Origin: JANLTP01 sp031363055
Lineage (GTDB): Bacteria > Pseudomonadota > Gammaproteobacteria > Burkholderiales > Burkholderiaceae_E
Direction of reading: 5' to 3'
Assembly: GCA_031363055.1 (NCBI GenBank)
Contig: JANLTP010000011.1
Location: forward strand, 1-46,562
DNA: 46,562 nt
Below the pieces are notes generated by a model. It saw only the letters and a program-made list of their open reading frames with translations, searched no databases and was not told the origin of the DNA. How positions within the stretch are numbered: position 1 is the stretch's first letter; each line of letters starts with the position of its first letter. Shown in pieces: positions 18,089 to 26,555 of the stretch. Both the position numbers and the translations under genes were made by a program.

Positions 18089-18265
18089 TCACAGACTCAC
18101 CCATACCGAGGCGAACTGAATGGTGGCCAAAGTCGGGCGCAGCGCGCTCGACTGCTGCTCACCTTGCGGGGTCAATGCGAGTTCGGCAATGCCTGTGTGC
18201 TGTCCAGTAAGCGACCAGACGGTTTCACCATGGCGCATAAAGTACAAGCTCGGTGGCGACTTCAT
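18089..18265 (-). pseudogene. Truncated histidine phosphatase (phosphoglycerate mutase family)
   Basis: The 58-codon frame starts MKSPPSLYFMRHGETVWSL and goes on with GQHTGIAELALTPQGE, the standard first 35 residues of a histidine phosphatase, with the catalytic RHG present. A TGA then ends it after FASVWVSL, where the family continues with a TSP-x-RA-x-RT segment. In the same frame past the TGA one still reads LPRLDVSRT, a recognisable remnant, after which similarity is lost before about 17950. A normal member has about 180-230 residues and a second catalytic His in its C-terminal half, absent here. It is therefore a gene remnant. It lies between the 113-residue unknown and xfp on the same strand. 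Confidence 0.78.
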
Positions 18266-18280
18266 GCTCGCGATATCAGA

Positions 18281-18622
18281 TCATTTCGGGAGCACATTAC
18301 ATCGCAGTCGACGTAGCTTCGGATGCAGGCTCTGAAAATGACGGGCTCTCCGGATCAAGTGCACCATCTGATTAGCCGCATGCAGGGTCGTACGATGATG
18401 GGTATAGCCCGGTCGAGGCAAAATGTAGCTGGCCATCGCATGAGCTTCGTTTCGCTCTCGATGGCTTGATTGCGCGAGCAAAGTGATCACGATATTTTCG
18501 AGTGCGATGACGCGAATGCGAAGCTGCGCCATCTCTGCGGGTTCCGGGTTTACCGCTTCCACAGGGTCGTCATAGGGTGCCTTATACTCAGCCGACACTG
18601 AGTTGAAATGCTTGGCTTTCAT
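18281..18622 (-). CDS. Small conserved-looking protein of the phosphoketolase island
   Basis: A 113-residue frame. After an acidic, proline-rich N-terminus, residues 30-52 (AQLRIRVIALENIVITLLAQ) form a likely amphipathic or coiled-coil helix, followed by MASYILPRPGYTHH and LHAANQMVHLIRRARHF. I have an impression of similar small proteins beside phosphoketolase genes but cannot name a family. No signal peptide or membrane segment is seen. The ribosome site is weak. It would be the first gene of the minus-strand series leading to xfp, ackA and the ATPase. Real coding is likely because the sequence has balanced composition and reads like a folded helical protein. Confidence 0.55.
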   Translation of the reverse strand: MKAKHFNSVSAEYKAPYDDPVEAVNPEPAEMAQLRIRVIALENIVITLLAQSSHRERNEAHAMASYILPRPGYTHHRTTLHAANQMVHLIRRARHFQSLHPKLRRLRCNVLPK

Positions 18623-18789
18623 TGTTTACCAATGGAAAATTGCAGGCCTCGAACGGCATGCATCAAGCATAGACAGAAGCGTGGCTGACAGCTTGACAAT
18701 TCGCAAGGTCGACACAGCCTGACAGAAACTCATTTTCGATCGGCGACGCATAATCTGCGGTCTCAGCCACCGTTGACGGGAATCACGAC

Positions 18790-20289
18790 ATGAAAGGCAC
18801 ACGCAGAAACGGCAAGGACGAGTTGCGAGCCATCGCTTACGACGTGATGCTGCAGCGCGGGCTGCTGCCCGACTTTTCGCCGGCCGTTATCGCCGAGACT
18901 GACCGGATCACCGAGGCGGCCAGCGTATCCGGCACGCCGGTTCAGGCAGCGCCGGCAGGCCCGCCGGTCCGCGATCTGCGCGGCCTGCTATGGGCGTCGA
19001 TCGATAACGACGATTCGCGCGATCTCGATCAACTGTCGGTCGCGCAAGGCGACGCGAGCGGCGCGGTCAAGATTCTCGTGGCAATCGCCGACGTCGACGC
19101 CTTGGTCAAGAAGGGTTCGGCGATCGACGGCCATGCCTGGACCAACACCACCTCGGTCTATACACCCGCCGTGATCTTTCCGATGTTGCCCGAGAAATTG
19201 TCGACCGACCTGACTTCGTTGGCGCAAGACCAGGAGCGGCTGGCGGTCGTGGTTGAAATGGTGATCGATACCGGCGGTATCGTTACCGCGTCGGACATTT
19301 ACCGAGCGACGGTTCTGAATCGCGCCAAACTGGCCTACCACTCAGTTGCCGCATGGCTTGAAGGCACGGCGCCTCTGCCTGCGAACGTCGCGGCAGTGCC
19401 CGGAATGGACGAACAATTGCGTATCCAGGATCGCGTCGCGCAAGCGCTCAAACAGGTGCGCCATACCAACGGAGCGCTGCACCTCGAAACGCTCGAAGTT
19501 CAGGCCGTATTCGATGACGGCGCGTTGGCCGATCTGGTGCCCAACGAAAAGAATCGGGCCAAGGAACTGATCGAGGACTTCATGATCGCGGCCAACGGAG
19601 TGGTTGCCAGGTATCTCGAGGCGAAGGGTGTGCCGTCGCTACGCCGGGTACTGCGTAGCCCCAAGCGCTGGGACCGGATCATCGCGCTGGCGGCCGAGTC
19701 GGGCGAGCGCCTGCCGCTGACGCCGAATGCCGGAGCGCTGGATGCGTTCCTGAGCAGACGTCGCCTTGCCGAACCGGAGCGCTTTGCCGACCTTTCTTTG
19801 GCCGTCGTCAAGTTGCTCGGCTCGGGCGAGTACGCACTCGAAGTACCCGGCCAGCCATCCGAGGGCCACTTCGGGCTGGCGGTAAAAGACTACGCACATT
19901 CCACCGCGCCGAATCGTCGTTTCCCCGATCTGGTGACGCAGCGCCTGCTGAAGGCCGCGCTTGCCGCACAGGCAACGCCTTATTCAAATGACGAACTGCT
20001 GGCGCTGGCGCGTCACTGTACCGACCAGGAGGACAACGCAGCGAAAGTCGAGCGGCAGGTGCGCAAGTCTGCCGCCGCACTGCTGCTGAGTTCGCGCGTC
20101 GGTGCGCGCTTCGACGCCATCGTGACCGGCGCGTCGGACAAGGGAACGTGGGTGCGCATAGCGGGGCCGACGGCCGAAGGCCGGGTAGTGCGCGGATTCG
20201 ACGGACTGGATGTCGGTGACCACGTGCGCGTCGAGCTGGTTCACACCGACGTCGAGCGAGGTTTCATCGATTTCGCGGCGCGCAGTTAA
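18790..20289 (+). CDS. RNB-domain ribonuclease (RNase II/R superfamily, short form)
   Basis: A 499-residue protein with the RNB exonuclease domain from about 60 to 400 and a short RNA-binding (S1-like) tail. The metal site reads IDNDDSRDLDQ: Asp72, Asp78 and Asp80 match three of the four RNase II aspartates, while the fourth position is Gln81 instead of Asp. The RNA-grip motif near 375 is APNRRFPDLVTQR rather than SPIRRYPDL. The N-terminal cold-shock domains of RNase II/R are absent. It is likely a 3'-5' RNA exonuclease of a distinct subfamily. It is divergent from the 113-residue gene across 167 bases and carries no obvious operon partner. Confidence 0.85.
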   Translation: MKGTRRNGKDELRAIAYDVMLQRGLLPDFSPAVIAETDRITEAASVSGTPVQAAPAGPPVRDLRGLLWASIDNDDSRDLDQLSVAQGDASGAVKILVAIADVDALVKKGSAIDGHAWTNTTSVYTPAVIFPMLPEKLSTDLTSLAQDQERLAVVVEMVIDTGGIVTASDIYRATVLNRAKLAYHSVAAWLEGTAPLPANVAAVPGMDEQLRIQDRVAQALKQVRHTNGALHLETLEVQAVFDDGALADLVPNEKNRAKELIEDFMIAANGVVARYLEAKGVPSLRRVLRSPKRWDRIIALAAESGERLPLTPNAGALDAFLSRRRLAEPERFADLSLAVVKLLGSGEYALEVPGQPSEGHFGLAVKDYAHSTAPNRRFPDLVTQRLLKAALAAQATPYSNDELLALARHCTDQEDNAAKVERQVRKSAAALLLSSRVGARFDAIVTGASDKGTWVRIAGPTAEGRVVRGFDGLDVGDHVRVELVHTDVERGFIDFAARS

Positions 20290-20346
20290 GACTGCTTGCT
20301 TAATGACTTAATGGCTTTTTGACCCACTGTCTACCGTTGTATTGAC

Positions 20347-21321
20347 TTACTGACTTACTGAATTGCTGCATTGTTTGCCAGCACGCAACTCGCGCGCCGA
20401 ACAGCCAAAGCGTGCCCGAAACGCACGGCTGAAATGAGCCGCATCATTGAAGCCCCATGAAAAGGCAATCTCACTGACGCTGCGCGCGTTCAAACTCGGA
20501 TCGCAAAGGTCTCGTCGTGCGGCATCGAGTCGCTGAGACCAGATCCATTCGGCAATCGAGCTGGCTTCACCGGACCAGGCGCGATGCAGCGTACTGGAAG
20601 AGAGCCGCAAATGCGCCGCAATCGACGCCACTGAAAGCGCAGGATCACGCAGTCGAGCGCGCACGCAGGCCTTGATCTGTTCGCGATGATAGGCGGTCAG
20701 GTGCGACACCGGCTGCTGCCGCGCGGCCGGCAAGGCGGACAGGCCAGCGATCAGAATCTGCGTCACGCTCTCGGCGACTGCATGGGCGGACTCCGGCGCC
20801 AAGGCGCTGATGTCAGCGGCCAGCGTTTGAATCATGCCGATCATCAAGTGCCCCGCTCCCTGTTGACCGCTAACCGTGCTGGCAGTCAACGATTGGGTGT
20901 CGCGCAGAGCGGTCCGCAAGCTCGGCCCGGGCAGCCTCAAAACGTATTGCTGAAACGATCGCTCAAAATGAAGCTCATAAGGCCGGGTACTGTCGTAGAG
21001 TGCGAAGTCGCCAGGCACCAGCCGCGCAGTCCGCTGGTCCTGCAAGATCGTGCACTCGCCCTGGGTTTGTATGCTGACCAGAAAATAGTCCTCAGTGTCG
21101 CGGGCGATCTTCGAGGCCGTGCGGCGCACGATCTGCGGCGTCGCCGTGACGCGCGATAACTGCAGGGTCGCCAACTGATCGGCGCCGATGTTGCCCTCGA
21201 TCATCTCGGAGCCAGACGCCGCATCGCAATCGAGCTGAACGTAAGTGTTGCAGACGAGATCGGTCCAGAACGCCAGGCGCTGGTTCGGTTCGACGCAATT
21301 GGTGCTGACTATCTCGCGCAT
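20347..21321 (-). CDS. AraC-family transcriptional regulator
   Basis: A protein of about 324 residues with an AraC-binding-like N-terminal domain of the NitR/FeaR type (EPNQRLAFWTDLVC, then VPGDFALYDSTRPYEL) and two helix-turn-helix units at the C-terminus (LSVASIAAHLRLSSSTLHRAW and VSEIAFSWGFNDAAHFSRAFR). The start at 21321 (MREIVS) fits the family; an earlier TTG is possible. The gene is divergent from the nitrilase operon, and regulators of this type control nitrilase and amidase genes in other bacteria, so control of the neighbouring operon is a fair inference. No ribosome site is visible; instead a hairpin reaches the start codon. Confidence 0.88.
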   Translation of the reverse strand: MREIVSTNCVEPNQRLAFWTDLVCNTYVQLDCDAASGSEMIEGNIGADQLATLQLSRVTATPQIVRRTASKIARDTEDYFLVSIQTQGECTILQDQRTARLVPGDFALYDSTRPYELHFERSFQQYVLRLPGPSLRTALRDTQSLTASTVSGQQGAGHLMIGMIQTLAADISALAPESAHAVAESVTQILIAGLSALPAARQQPVSHLTAYHREQIKACVRARLRDPALSVASIAAHLRLSSSTLHRAWSGEASSIAEWIWSQRLDAARRDLCDPSLNARSVSEIAFSWGFNDAAHFSRAFRARFGCSARELRAGKQCSNSVSQ

Positions 21322-21337
21322 CGTAGCGAGTCTACGA
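21321..21337 (-). promoter_or_regulatory. Inverted repeat at the start codon of the AraC regulator gene
   Basis: TCGTAG and CTACGA form a perfect 6-base inverted repeat with a 5-base spacer, ending on the A of the ATG at 21321. In the mRNA it could hide the start codon, or as DNA it could be a protein-binding site. Either role is an inference. Confidence 0.4.
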
Positions 21338-21387
21338 CAGCCGATGCGTGGCGGCAATCATGGCCGCTTCAGATTGGGCACTCGATT

Positions 21388-21425
21388 TCGCTATTCGAAC
21401 TCGCTATTCGAACTCGCTATGCGAG
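21388..21425. repeat. 13-base tandem direct repeat in the AraC/nitrilase divergent region
   Basis: TCGCTATTCGAAC is present twice exactly (21388-21400, 21401-21413), followed by a third degenerate copy TCGCTATGCGAG. Each full unit contains the palindrome TTCGAA. It lies between the divergent regulator and nitrilase genes, where AraC-type proteins usually bind direct repeats, so an operator is possible. A neutral tandem duplication is the alternative. Confidence 0.6.
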
Positions 21426-21539
21426 TTGAGCGTTCAGGTCAAAAGCAGCGCCACGCCCAGTCAATCCTTAAATGGCCCAGTGACTTAGGCTTGTGGTCGT
21501 CATACCGATTTTCCGTCTGACCCAACCCAGGAGACACGA

Positions 21540-22604
21540 ATGCCCGTTTCGCACCCCAAATACCGCGCCGCCGCCATCCAGGCCGCACCGGTTTTCCTCG
21601 ACCTCGACGCCTCCATCGATAAGGCCATTGGACTGATCAAAGAGGCAGCGACCAACGGCGCCCGAATCATTGCGTTTCCCGAGACCTGGTTGCCCGGCTA
21701 TCCGTTTTTCATCTGGCTCGACTCGCCTGCCTGGGGCATGCAATTCATCCAGCGCTATCACGACAATTCGCTGGTCTACGGATCACCGCAAGCCGAGCGG
21801 CTGTCGAAAGCCGCGAAAGACAATGACATCATGGTGGTCATGGGCCACAGCGAGAAATCCGGCGGCAGCCTGTACATGGGTCAGTGGATCATCAACGCCC
21901 AGGGCGTCACGGTGGCGACCCGCCGCAAACTCAAACCGACCCACGTCGAGCGCACTATTTATGGCGAGGGCGATGGCAGCGATCTGACGGTCTATGACAC
22001 CGAGTTGGGTCGGGTCGGTGCCTTATGCTGCTGGGAACATTTGCAGCCGCTGTCCAAGTACGCGATGTATGCGCAAAACGAGCAAGTGCATATTGCCGCC
22101 TGGCCAAGCTTTTCGCTGTACCGCGGTGGCGCTTACGCGCTCGGCCCCGAGGTCAATAACGCCGCCAGTCGAATTTATGCCGTCGAGGGCCAGTGTTTTG
22201 TGTTGGCATCATGCGCCACCGTTTCCGCCGAAATGATCCAAATGCTGTGCGGCGACGATCCAATGAAGCGGCAACTGTTGCTGCAAGGCGGTGGCTTCAC
22301 CGGCATCTACGCACCGGACGGGCAACTGATTTCGGAAGTTCTACCCGAAGGTCAAGAAGGCATCGTCTATGCCGATCTCGATCTGGGCATGATCTCGCTG
22401 GCCAAAGCTGCGGCCGACCCTGCTGGCCATTATTCGCGACCCGATGTGACCCGCCTGTTGCTCGATAAAACGCCGCGCGAGCGGGTGGTCTACCAGCAGC
22501 GTGCCGCCCCCGAAGCGGTAGAGCATGAGCCGGCCGAACCGGTCAAGCGCGAAACCGAGGTACCGGTCAGCGCGACCCGCCGTGTGCTTGGAGTTGTGTC
22601 ATGA
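21540..22604 (+). CDS. Nitrilase
   Basis: A 354-residue member of the nitrilase branch of the carbon-nitrogen hydrolases, which turns nitriles into the acid and ammonia. The triad is complete: Glu48 in PETWLPGYPF, Lys130 in RRKLKPTHVERT, Cys164 in CCWEHLQPL. The CWEHLQP context is that of true nitrilases rather than amidases. The extended C-terminal tail after about residue 310 is Glu/Pro rich, as in filament-forming nitrilases. CAGGAG stands seven bases before the ATG. It overlaps the next gene by four bases (ATGA). The substrate (aromatic, aliphatic or arylaceto-nitrile) cannot be told by eye. Confidence 0.94.
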   Translation: MPVSHPKYRAAAIQAAPVFLDLDASIDKAIGLIKEAATNGARIIAFPETWLPGYPFFIWLDSPAWGMQFIQRYHDNSLVYGSPQAERLSKAAKDNDIMVVMGHSEKSGGSLYMGQWIINAQGVTVATRRKLKPTHVERTIYGEGDGSDLTVYDTELGRVGALCCWEHLQPLSKYAMYAQNEQVHIAAWPSFSLYRGGAYALGPEVNNAASRIYAVEGQCFVLASCATVSAEMIQMLCGDDPMKRQLLLQGGGFTGIYAPDGQLISEVLPEGQEGIVYADLDLGMISLAKAAADPAGHYSRPDVTRLLLDKTPRERVVYQQRAAPEAVEHEPAEPVKRETEVPVSATRRVLGVVS

Positions 22605-23269
22605 GCGGATTTACATACACCGAAAAAGCGCTGGAGCTGCAAAAGCGCTTCGACACCGAGTCGCTCGCTGCGGTCGAATTGCAGGTCATCGTGCACGACG
22701 CGTTGACACCGGCCGATCAAGGCTTCATCAGCCAGATGGAAATGTTCTGGTTGGCCTCGGTGGACCCCAAAGGTTCACCGACTGTCAGCTACAAAGGTGG
22801 CGCACCAGGATTTGTGAAAATTGCCAACGACAAGACCCTGCTGTTCCCTTGCTTCGATGGCAACGGCATGTACTTCTCGATGGGCAATATCGCATCAACC
22901 TCGCACATCGGCATGCTGTTCATGGACTTCGTGACGCCCAGCCGACTGCGCGTGCAAGGCGACGCAAAGCTCACCGATGACCCGGCCATCGTCGGTCTGT
23001 GGCCAGGCGCGCAGTTCGGCGTCAAGGTCGACATTACAGCGCTGATCACGAACTGCCCGCGCTACATTCCGCGCATGCAGCGCCTGAACGGATCGCGTTA
23101 TGTGCCGAATACTCAAACGGGCGAACAACCGATTCCTGGCTGGAAACGCATCGACGCTATTCAGGGCGTGCTACCGAAGCGTGATCAGAACAAGGCCGAA
23201 ACCGTTGGCGGGCTGATCTCGATGGACCAATGGGGGGCTATGGTTATGAAGGGGGATCCGTTGGCTTGA
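22601..23269 (+). CDS. Pyridoxamine-5'-phosphate-oxidase-family flavoprotein
   Basis: A 222-residue protein with the split-barrel flavin-binding fold: QMEMFWLASVDPKGSPTVSYKGG near 47-69, then SMGNIASTSHIGMLFMDF and LRVQGDAKL. It resembles the general PPOX/FMN-binding group and not the pathway enzyme PdxH. The reaction is unknown; members bind FMN or F420 and reduce small molecules. Its start codon overlaps the nitrilase stop, so translation is coupled, and it may act on the same substrate, for example before or after nitrile hydrolysis. That link is an inference from position only. Confidence 0.8.
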   Translation: MSGFTYTEKALELQKRFDTESLAAVELQVIVHDALTPADQGFISQMEMFWLASVDPKGSPTVSYKGGAPGFVKIANDKTLLFPCFDGNGMYFSMGNIASTSHIGMLFMDFVTPSRLRVQGDAKLTDDPAIVGLWPGAQFGVKVDITALITNCPRYIPRMQRLNGSRYVPNTQTGEQPIPGWKRIDAIQGVLPKRDQNKAETVGGLISMDQWGAMVMKGDPLA

Positions 23270-23315
23270 TGCTTGCGGTTGTCCTGTGCTTATGGGCGAA
23301 TGGTGCCTGCTTCGG

Positions 23316-23423
23316 CCTGTAGCGGACTGGCGCTAATGCCTCCGCGAACGTCCTCCGACTCGGCCTTTTCGGCCGACTCTCCCCCTCTATTTCGCTGCGG
23401 CATTAGCACCAGTCCGCTCCAGG
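23316..23423. repeat. 108-bp palindromic dispersed repeat, copy 1
   Basis: The ends are 25-base inverted repeats (23316-23340 and 23399-23423) with two mismatches; the core is TAGCGGACTGG and its complement. Inside is a second small hairpin, TCGGCC-N5-GGCCGA, with the loop TTTTC. The copy is about 85% identical over 108 bases, without gaps, to 32096-32203, and the following 11 bases CTGACACCGAG are shared too. It sits between the convergent ends of the flavoprotein gene and glpR. No open frame is contained in it. Confidence 0.92.
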
Positions 23424-23445
23424 CTGACACCGAGCGTGGATAGAT

Positions 23446-24246
23446 TCACGGATCTACTTTCGATGTGTGCAGATCATGTCTGTGACCGGCAATCTGCAAT
23501 CGCACCTGAGCCTCCGCCAACAGTGTCGGGAACGGCTCTGGAGGCAAGCCATCGGTATACAAGCGATCGATTTGTGACAGATTGCCGACTTCGGCCAGCG
23601 CCGGACGATTGAATTTGCTCAGGTCGGCGGCGAGCCAAACTTCGCGCGCGTGACGAATGATGGTCTGTGAGACTTTGACTTCGTGAAAGTCATAATCTCT
23701 GAGCGAGCCGTCTACCTCGATGCCCGAGATTCCGACGATCGCAAAGTCGACCTTGAACTGGCGAATGAAATCAACCGCGGCCTCGCCGACGATGCCGCGA
23801 TCGCGCGGCCGCACCACCCCCGCCACAATGATGACTTCGCTGCGCGAATTGGCGCTGAGAATCGTTGCCACATTCAAATTATTGGTAATCACCCGCAAGC
23901 CGCTGTGATGCAACAGCGCACGCGCGACCGCTTCGGTCGTCGTGCCGATGTTCAGGATCAACGAACAATCATTCGGTATCGCCGCCGAGATCTCCTGAGC
24001 AATTCGAGCCTTGGCATCGGCATTCAGATTTTCGCGATGTTGATAGGCGATATTTTCAGTGGTCGAACTGGGCACCCGCACGCCACCATGAAAGCGCGTC
24101 AGCAGTCCTTCATCGGCCATACGCTGGACGTCCCGGCGCACGGTTTGAAGGGTGACGCCCAGTTGCACTGATAACTGCTCCAAAGTCAGCGCTCCGCAGA
24201 CGCGGACCTCTTTCAACAAGTCAGTTTGTCGCAGGTTCAGGCTCAT
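23446..24246 (-). CDS. glpR: DeoR-family regulator (GlpR type)
   Basis: A 266-residue DeoR-family protein: winged helix at about 5-58 (LTLEQLSVQLGVTLQTVRRDVQRM) and a sugar-phosphate-sensing domain with NIGTTTEAVARAL, ITNNLNVA and VGEAAVDFI. It is divergent from the glycerol ABC importer operon across 155 AT-rich bases. GlpR proteins repress glycerol genes until glycerol 3-phosphate binds, so it is very probably the local repressor of this locus. It ends 23 bases from the palindromic repeat. Confidence 0.88.
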   Translation of the reverse strand: MSLNLRQTDLLKEVRVCGALTLEQLSVQLGVTLQTVRRDVQRMADEGLLTRFHGGVRVPSSTTENIAYQHRENLNADAKARIAQEISAAIPNDCSLILNIGTTTEAVARALLHHSGLRVITNNLNVATILSANSRSEVIIVAGVVRPRDRGIVGEAAVDFIRQFKVDFAIVGISGIEVDGSLRDYDFHEVKVSQTIIRHAREVWLAADLSKFNRPALAEVGNLSQIDRLYTDGLPPEPFPTLLAEAQVRLQIAGHRHDLHTSKVDP

Positions 24247-24257
24247 GATCAGTCACT

Positions 24258-24330
24258 CTTTCGATTTGGAACAGGATAAAGCGAAAGAAAAAGTTGAATA
24301 TAACTGGCAAAAACAAACAATATCGAACAA
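24258..24330. promoter_or_regulatory. Divergent glp control region with candidate GlpR sites
   Basis: The gap between glpR and glpS is clearly AT-rich against GC-rich neighbours. CTTTCG (24258-24263) and CGAAAG (24282-24287) form an inverted repeat with 18 bases between. At 24322-24330 ATCGAACAA resembles one half of the E. coli GlpR operator (AWCGAACAT). These are candidate operators for the divergent genes; the assignment is an inference. Confidence 0.45.
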
Positions 24331-24401
24331 TAATACTCAAAATATTAATTCAAACAGTGAGTGATCGTGCGAGGCTTCGGGCCAGTTCAGGGAGGAGGCT
24401 G

Positions 24402-25481
24402 ATGATTTTGCTGCTGGAGAAAATCTCCAAAAAAGTGGCGGCGCAGTGCTGGCTGTACGAAATGGACCTGGCGCCACCGCCGGGGGCCGTTACCGTGCTG
24501 CTCGGTGCAACCCAAGCGGGCAAGACCAGTCTCATGCGAATCATGGCGGGGCTGGATATGCCCAGCAGTGGTCAAATTTATGCGGACGGACAAAGCGTGG
24601 TTGGCATGCCGGTTCGGGAACGCAATGTCTCGATGGTCTACCAGCAATTCATCAACTATCCGTCGCTCAGGGTCAGGGACAATATTGCCTCGCCATTGAA
24701 GCTGCGCGGTGTGAAAGACATTGCCGCGAGAGTACAAACGCTTGCTGAAAAGCTGCATATTCAGCCGTTTCTTGATCGTTACCCGGCTCAATTGTCCGGC
24801 GGACAACAGCAGCGTGTCGCACTCGCACGTGCCTTGGCCAAGGAGGCGCCGTTGATGCTGCTCGACGAACCTCTGGTGAATCTTGATTACAAACTACGCG
24901 AGGAATTGCGTGAGGAATTGAGTGCGCTGTTCGCCAGTGGCAACTCGACCGTGATTTACGCCACCACCGAGCCCGGTGAAGCCTTGTTGCTGGGCGGTTA
25001 CACCGCAGTCATGGACGCCGGCGAACTGCTTCAGTTCGGTCCTACCGCCGAGGTCTTCCATCATCCGAATTCCCTGCGTGTAGCCAAGGCATTCAGCGAC
25101 CCGCCGATGAACCTGTTGGCAGCGTCGCGGCAGCCGGAAGGCATCCGGCTGACCAATGGCCTGTTGGTGCCACTGCAACTGGCGGCTGAGGTCAGCGGTG
25201 CGCGATCCCTGACCGTTGGGCTGCGTGCCAGCGTGCTACGAATCGGTCAGGCGAGCGCCGATCTGTCGGTGAACGGAGTCGTTGAGTTGGTCGAAATATC
25301 GGGTTCCGATACCTATGTCCATCTAAGCTCACCGGTCGGGCCTCTGGTCGCGCAGTTGACGGGCGTTCATGCCTTTTCGATGGACTCGCCGCTGACGCTG
25401 CATTTCAACCCGTCGCAGCTTTATGTCTTCGATGCGCAAGACCTGTTGCTGCGCTCGCCTGAGCGACACGGCAGACACTGA
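24402..25481 (+). CDS. glpS: Glycerol ABC importer ATPase GlpS
   Basis: A 359-residue ABC ATPase with a C-terminal TOBE/OB extension, matching GlpS of the glycerol importer first described in Rhizobium leguminosarum. The Walker A is GATQAGKTS (35-43), the Q-loop VYQQF, the signature LSGGQQQRVALARAL and the Walker B LMLLDEP. The switch region reads YATTEPGEA, where a normal importer has YVTHD-x-x-EA, so the catalytic-site His is replaced by Thr. GGAGGAGG stands just before the ATG at 24402 and decides the start. It overlaps no gene upstream and is separated by one base from glpT. Confidence 0.93.
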   Translation: MILLLEKISKKVAAQCWLYEMDLAPPPGAVTVLLGATQAGKTSLMRIMAGLDMPSSGQIYADGQSVVGMPVRERNVSMVYQQFINYPSLRVRDNIASPLKLRGVKDIAARVQTLAEKLHIQPFLDRYPAQLSGGQQQRVALARALAKEAPLMLLDEPLVNLDYKLREELREELSALFASGNSTVIYATTEPGEALLLGGYTAVMDAGELLQFGPTAEVFHHPNSLRVAKAFSDPPMNLLAASRQPEGIRLTNGLLVPLQLAAEVSGARSLTVGLRASVLRIGQASADLSVNGVVELVEISGSDTYVHLSSPVGPLVAQLTGVHAFSMDSPLTLHFNPSQLYVFDAQDLLLRSPERHGRH

Positions 25482-25482
25482 C

Positions 25483-26555
25483 ATGGCCTGCATCGAACTG
25501 GATCTCGCGCATTCCTATAAACCGGGCTCGACCGAGGAATCGGATTTCGCACTGCTGCCGCTGAAGATGCGCTTCGAGAACGGTGGCGCCTATGCCCTGC
25601 TCGGGCCTTCGGGCTGTGGCAAGACGACGATGCTCAATATCATGTCCGGTCTTCTGGTTCCGTCACAAGGTGGCGTCTGGTTCGACGGCAAGGACGTGAC
25701 CCGAGCGACACCACAGCAGCGCAATATTGCGCAAGTGTTTCAATTTCCAGTCATCTACGACACCATGACGGTCGCCGAAAATCTGGCGTTCCCGCTGCGC
25801 AATCGCGGGGTTGCGCCCGATCAGATCAGCAAACGGGTGGCGCAGATTGCCGAGATGCTGGAACTCGGCCCCTTGCTCAAGACGCGGGCGGTCGGGCTGG
25901 CCGCCGACACACAGCAAAAGATATCGCTGGGTCGAGGTCTGGTGCGGCCCGACGTAGCAGCCATTTTGTTTGACGAGCCACTAACGGTCATCGATCCGCA
26001 CCTCAAATGGCTGTTGCGGCGCAAGCTCAAGCAGATTCATCGCGAGCTCAAACTGACGCTGATTTATGTGACCCACGACCAGGTCGAGGCGCTGACCTTC
26101 GCCGAGCAGGTCATGGTGATGACACGAGGCAAGGCGGTCCAGGTTGGCAGTCCCGCCGAACTGTTCGAGCGACCCCGCCACACCTTTGTTGGGCATTTCA
26201 TCGGTTCGCCCGGTATGAATTTTTTGCAGGCGCGCGTCAACGGTCCATCACTGGCGATCGACGGTTGCCTGAAAGCGCTTCGGTATGACGGTCGATTGGG
26301 CGACGGCGCGCTCAGTGTCGGCATTCGGCCGGAGTTTTTGGCCGCCGTCGCGATCGACTCGCCGGGTGCACTGCCGGCGACCGTTACCCAGGCACAAGAC
26401 GTCGGCACTCATGTCCTGCTGTCGGCGACGATTGCTGGCCAGCCCGTCAAGTCGCGCATGCCGGCCGACTTTGTTGCGCCCGAGCGCGGCTCGCAAATCT
26501 CGCTGAGTGTGCTCAATCGGCACACCTGTCTATACAGGAACGAGGAGTTGGTCGA

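Noticed and set aside
17532..18119. 195-codon plus-strand frame overlapping xfp and the gap beyond
   Set aside because: It is mostly antisense to phosphoketolase, and its remainder lies opposite the histidine phosphatase remnant.
18690..18780. Sigma-70 promoter with TTGACA upstream of the RNB nuclease
   Set aside because: TTGACA is present but no acceptable -10 box lies at 16-18 bases.
20335..20365. TGACTTAC repeats as a regulatory element of the AraC regulator
   Set aside because: They lie downstream of that gene and upstream of nothing; treated as a tandem duplication only.
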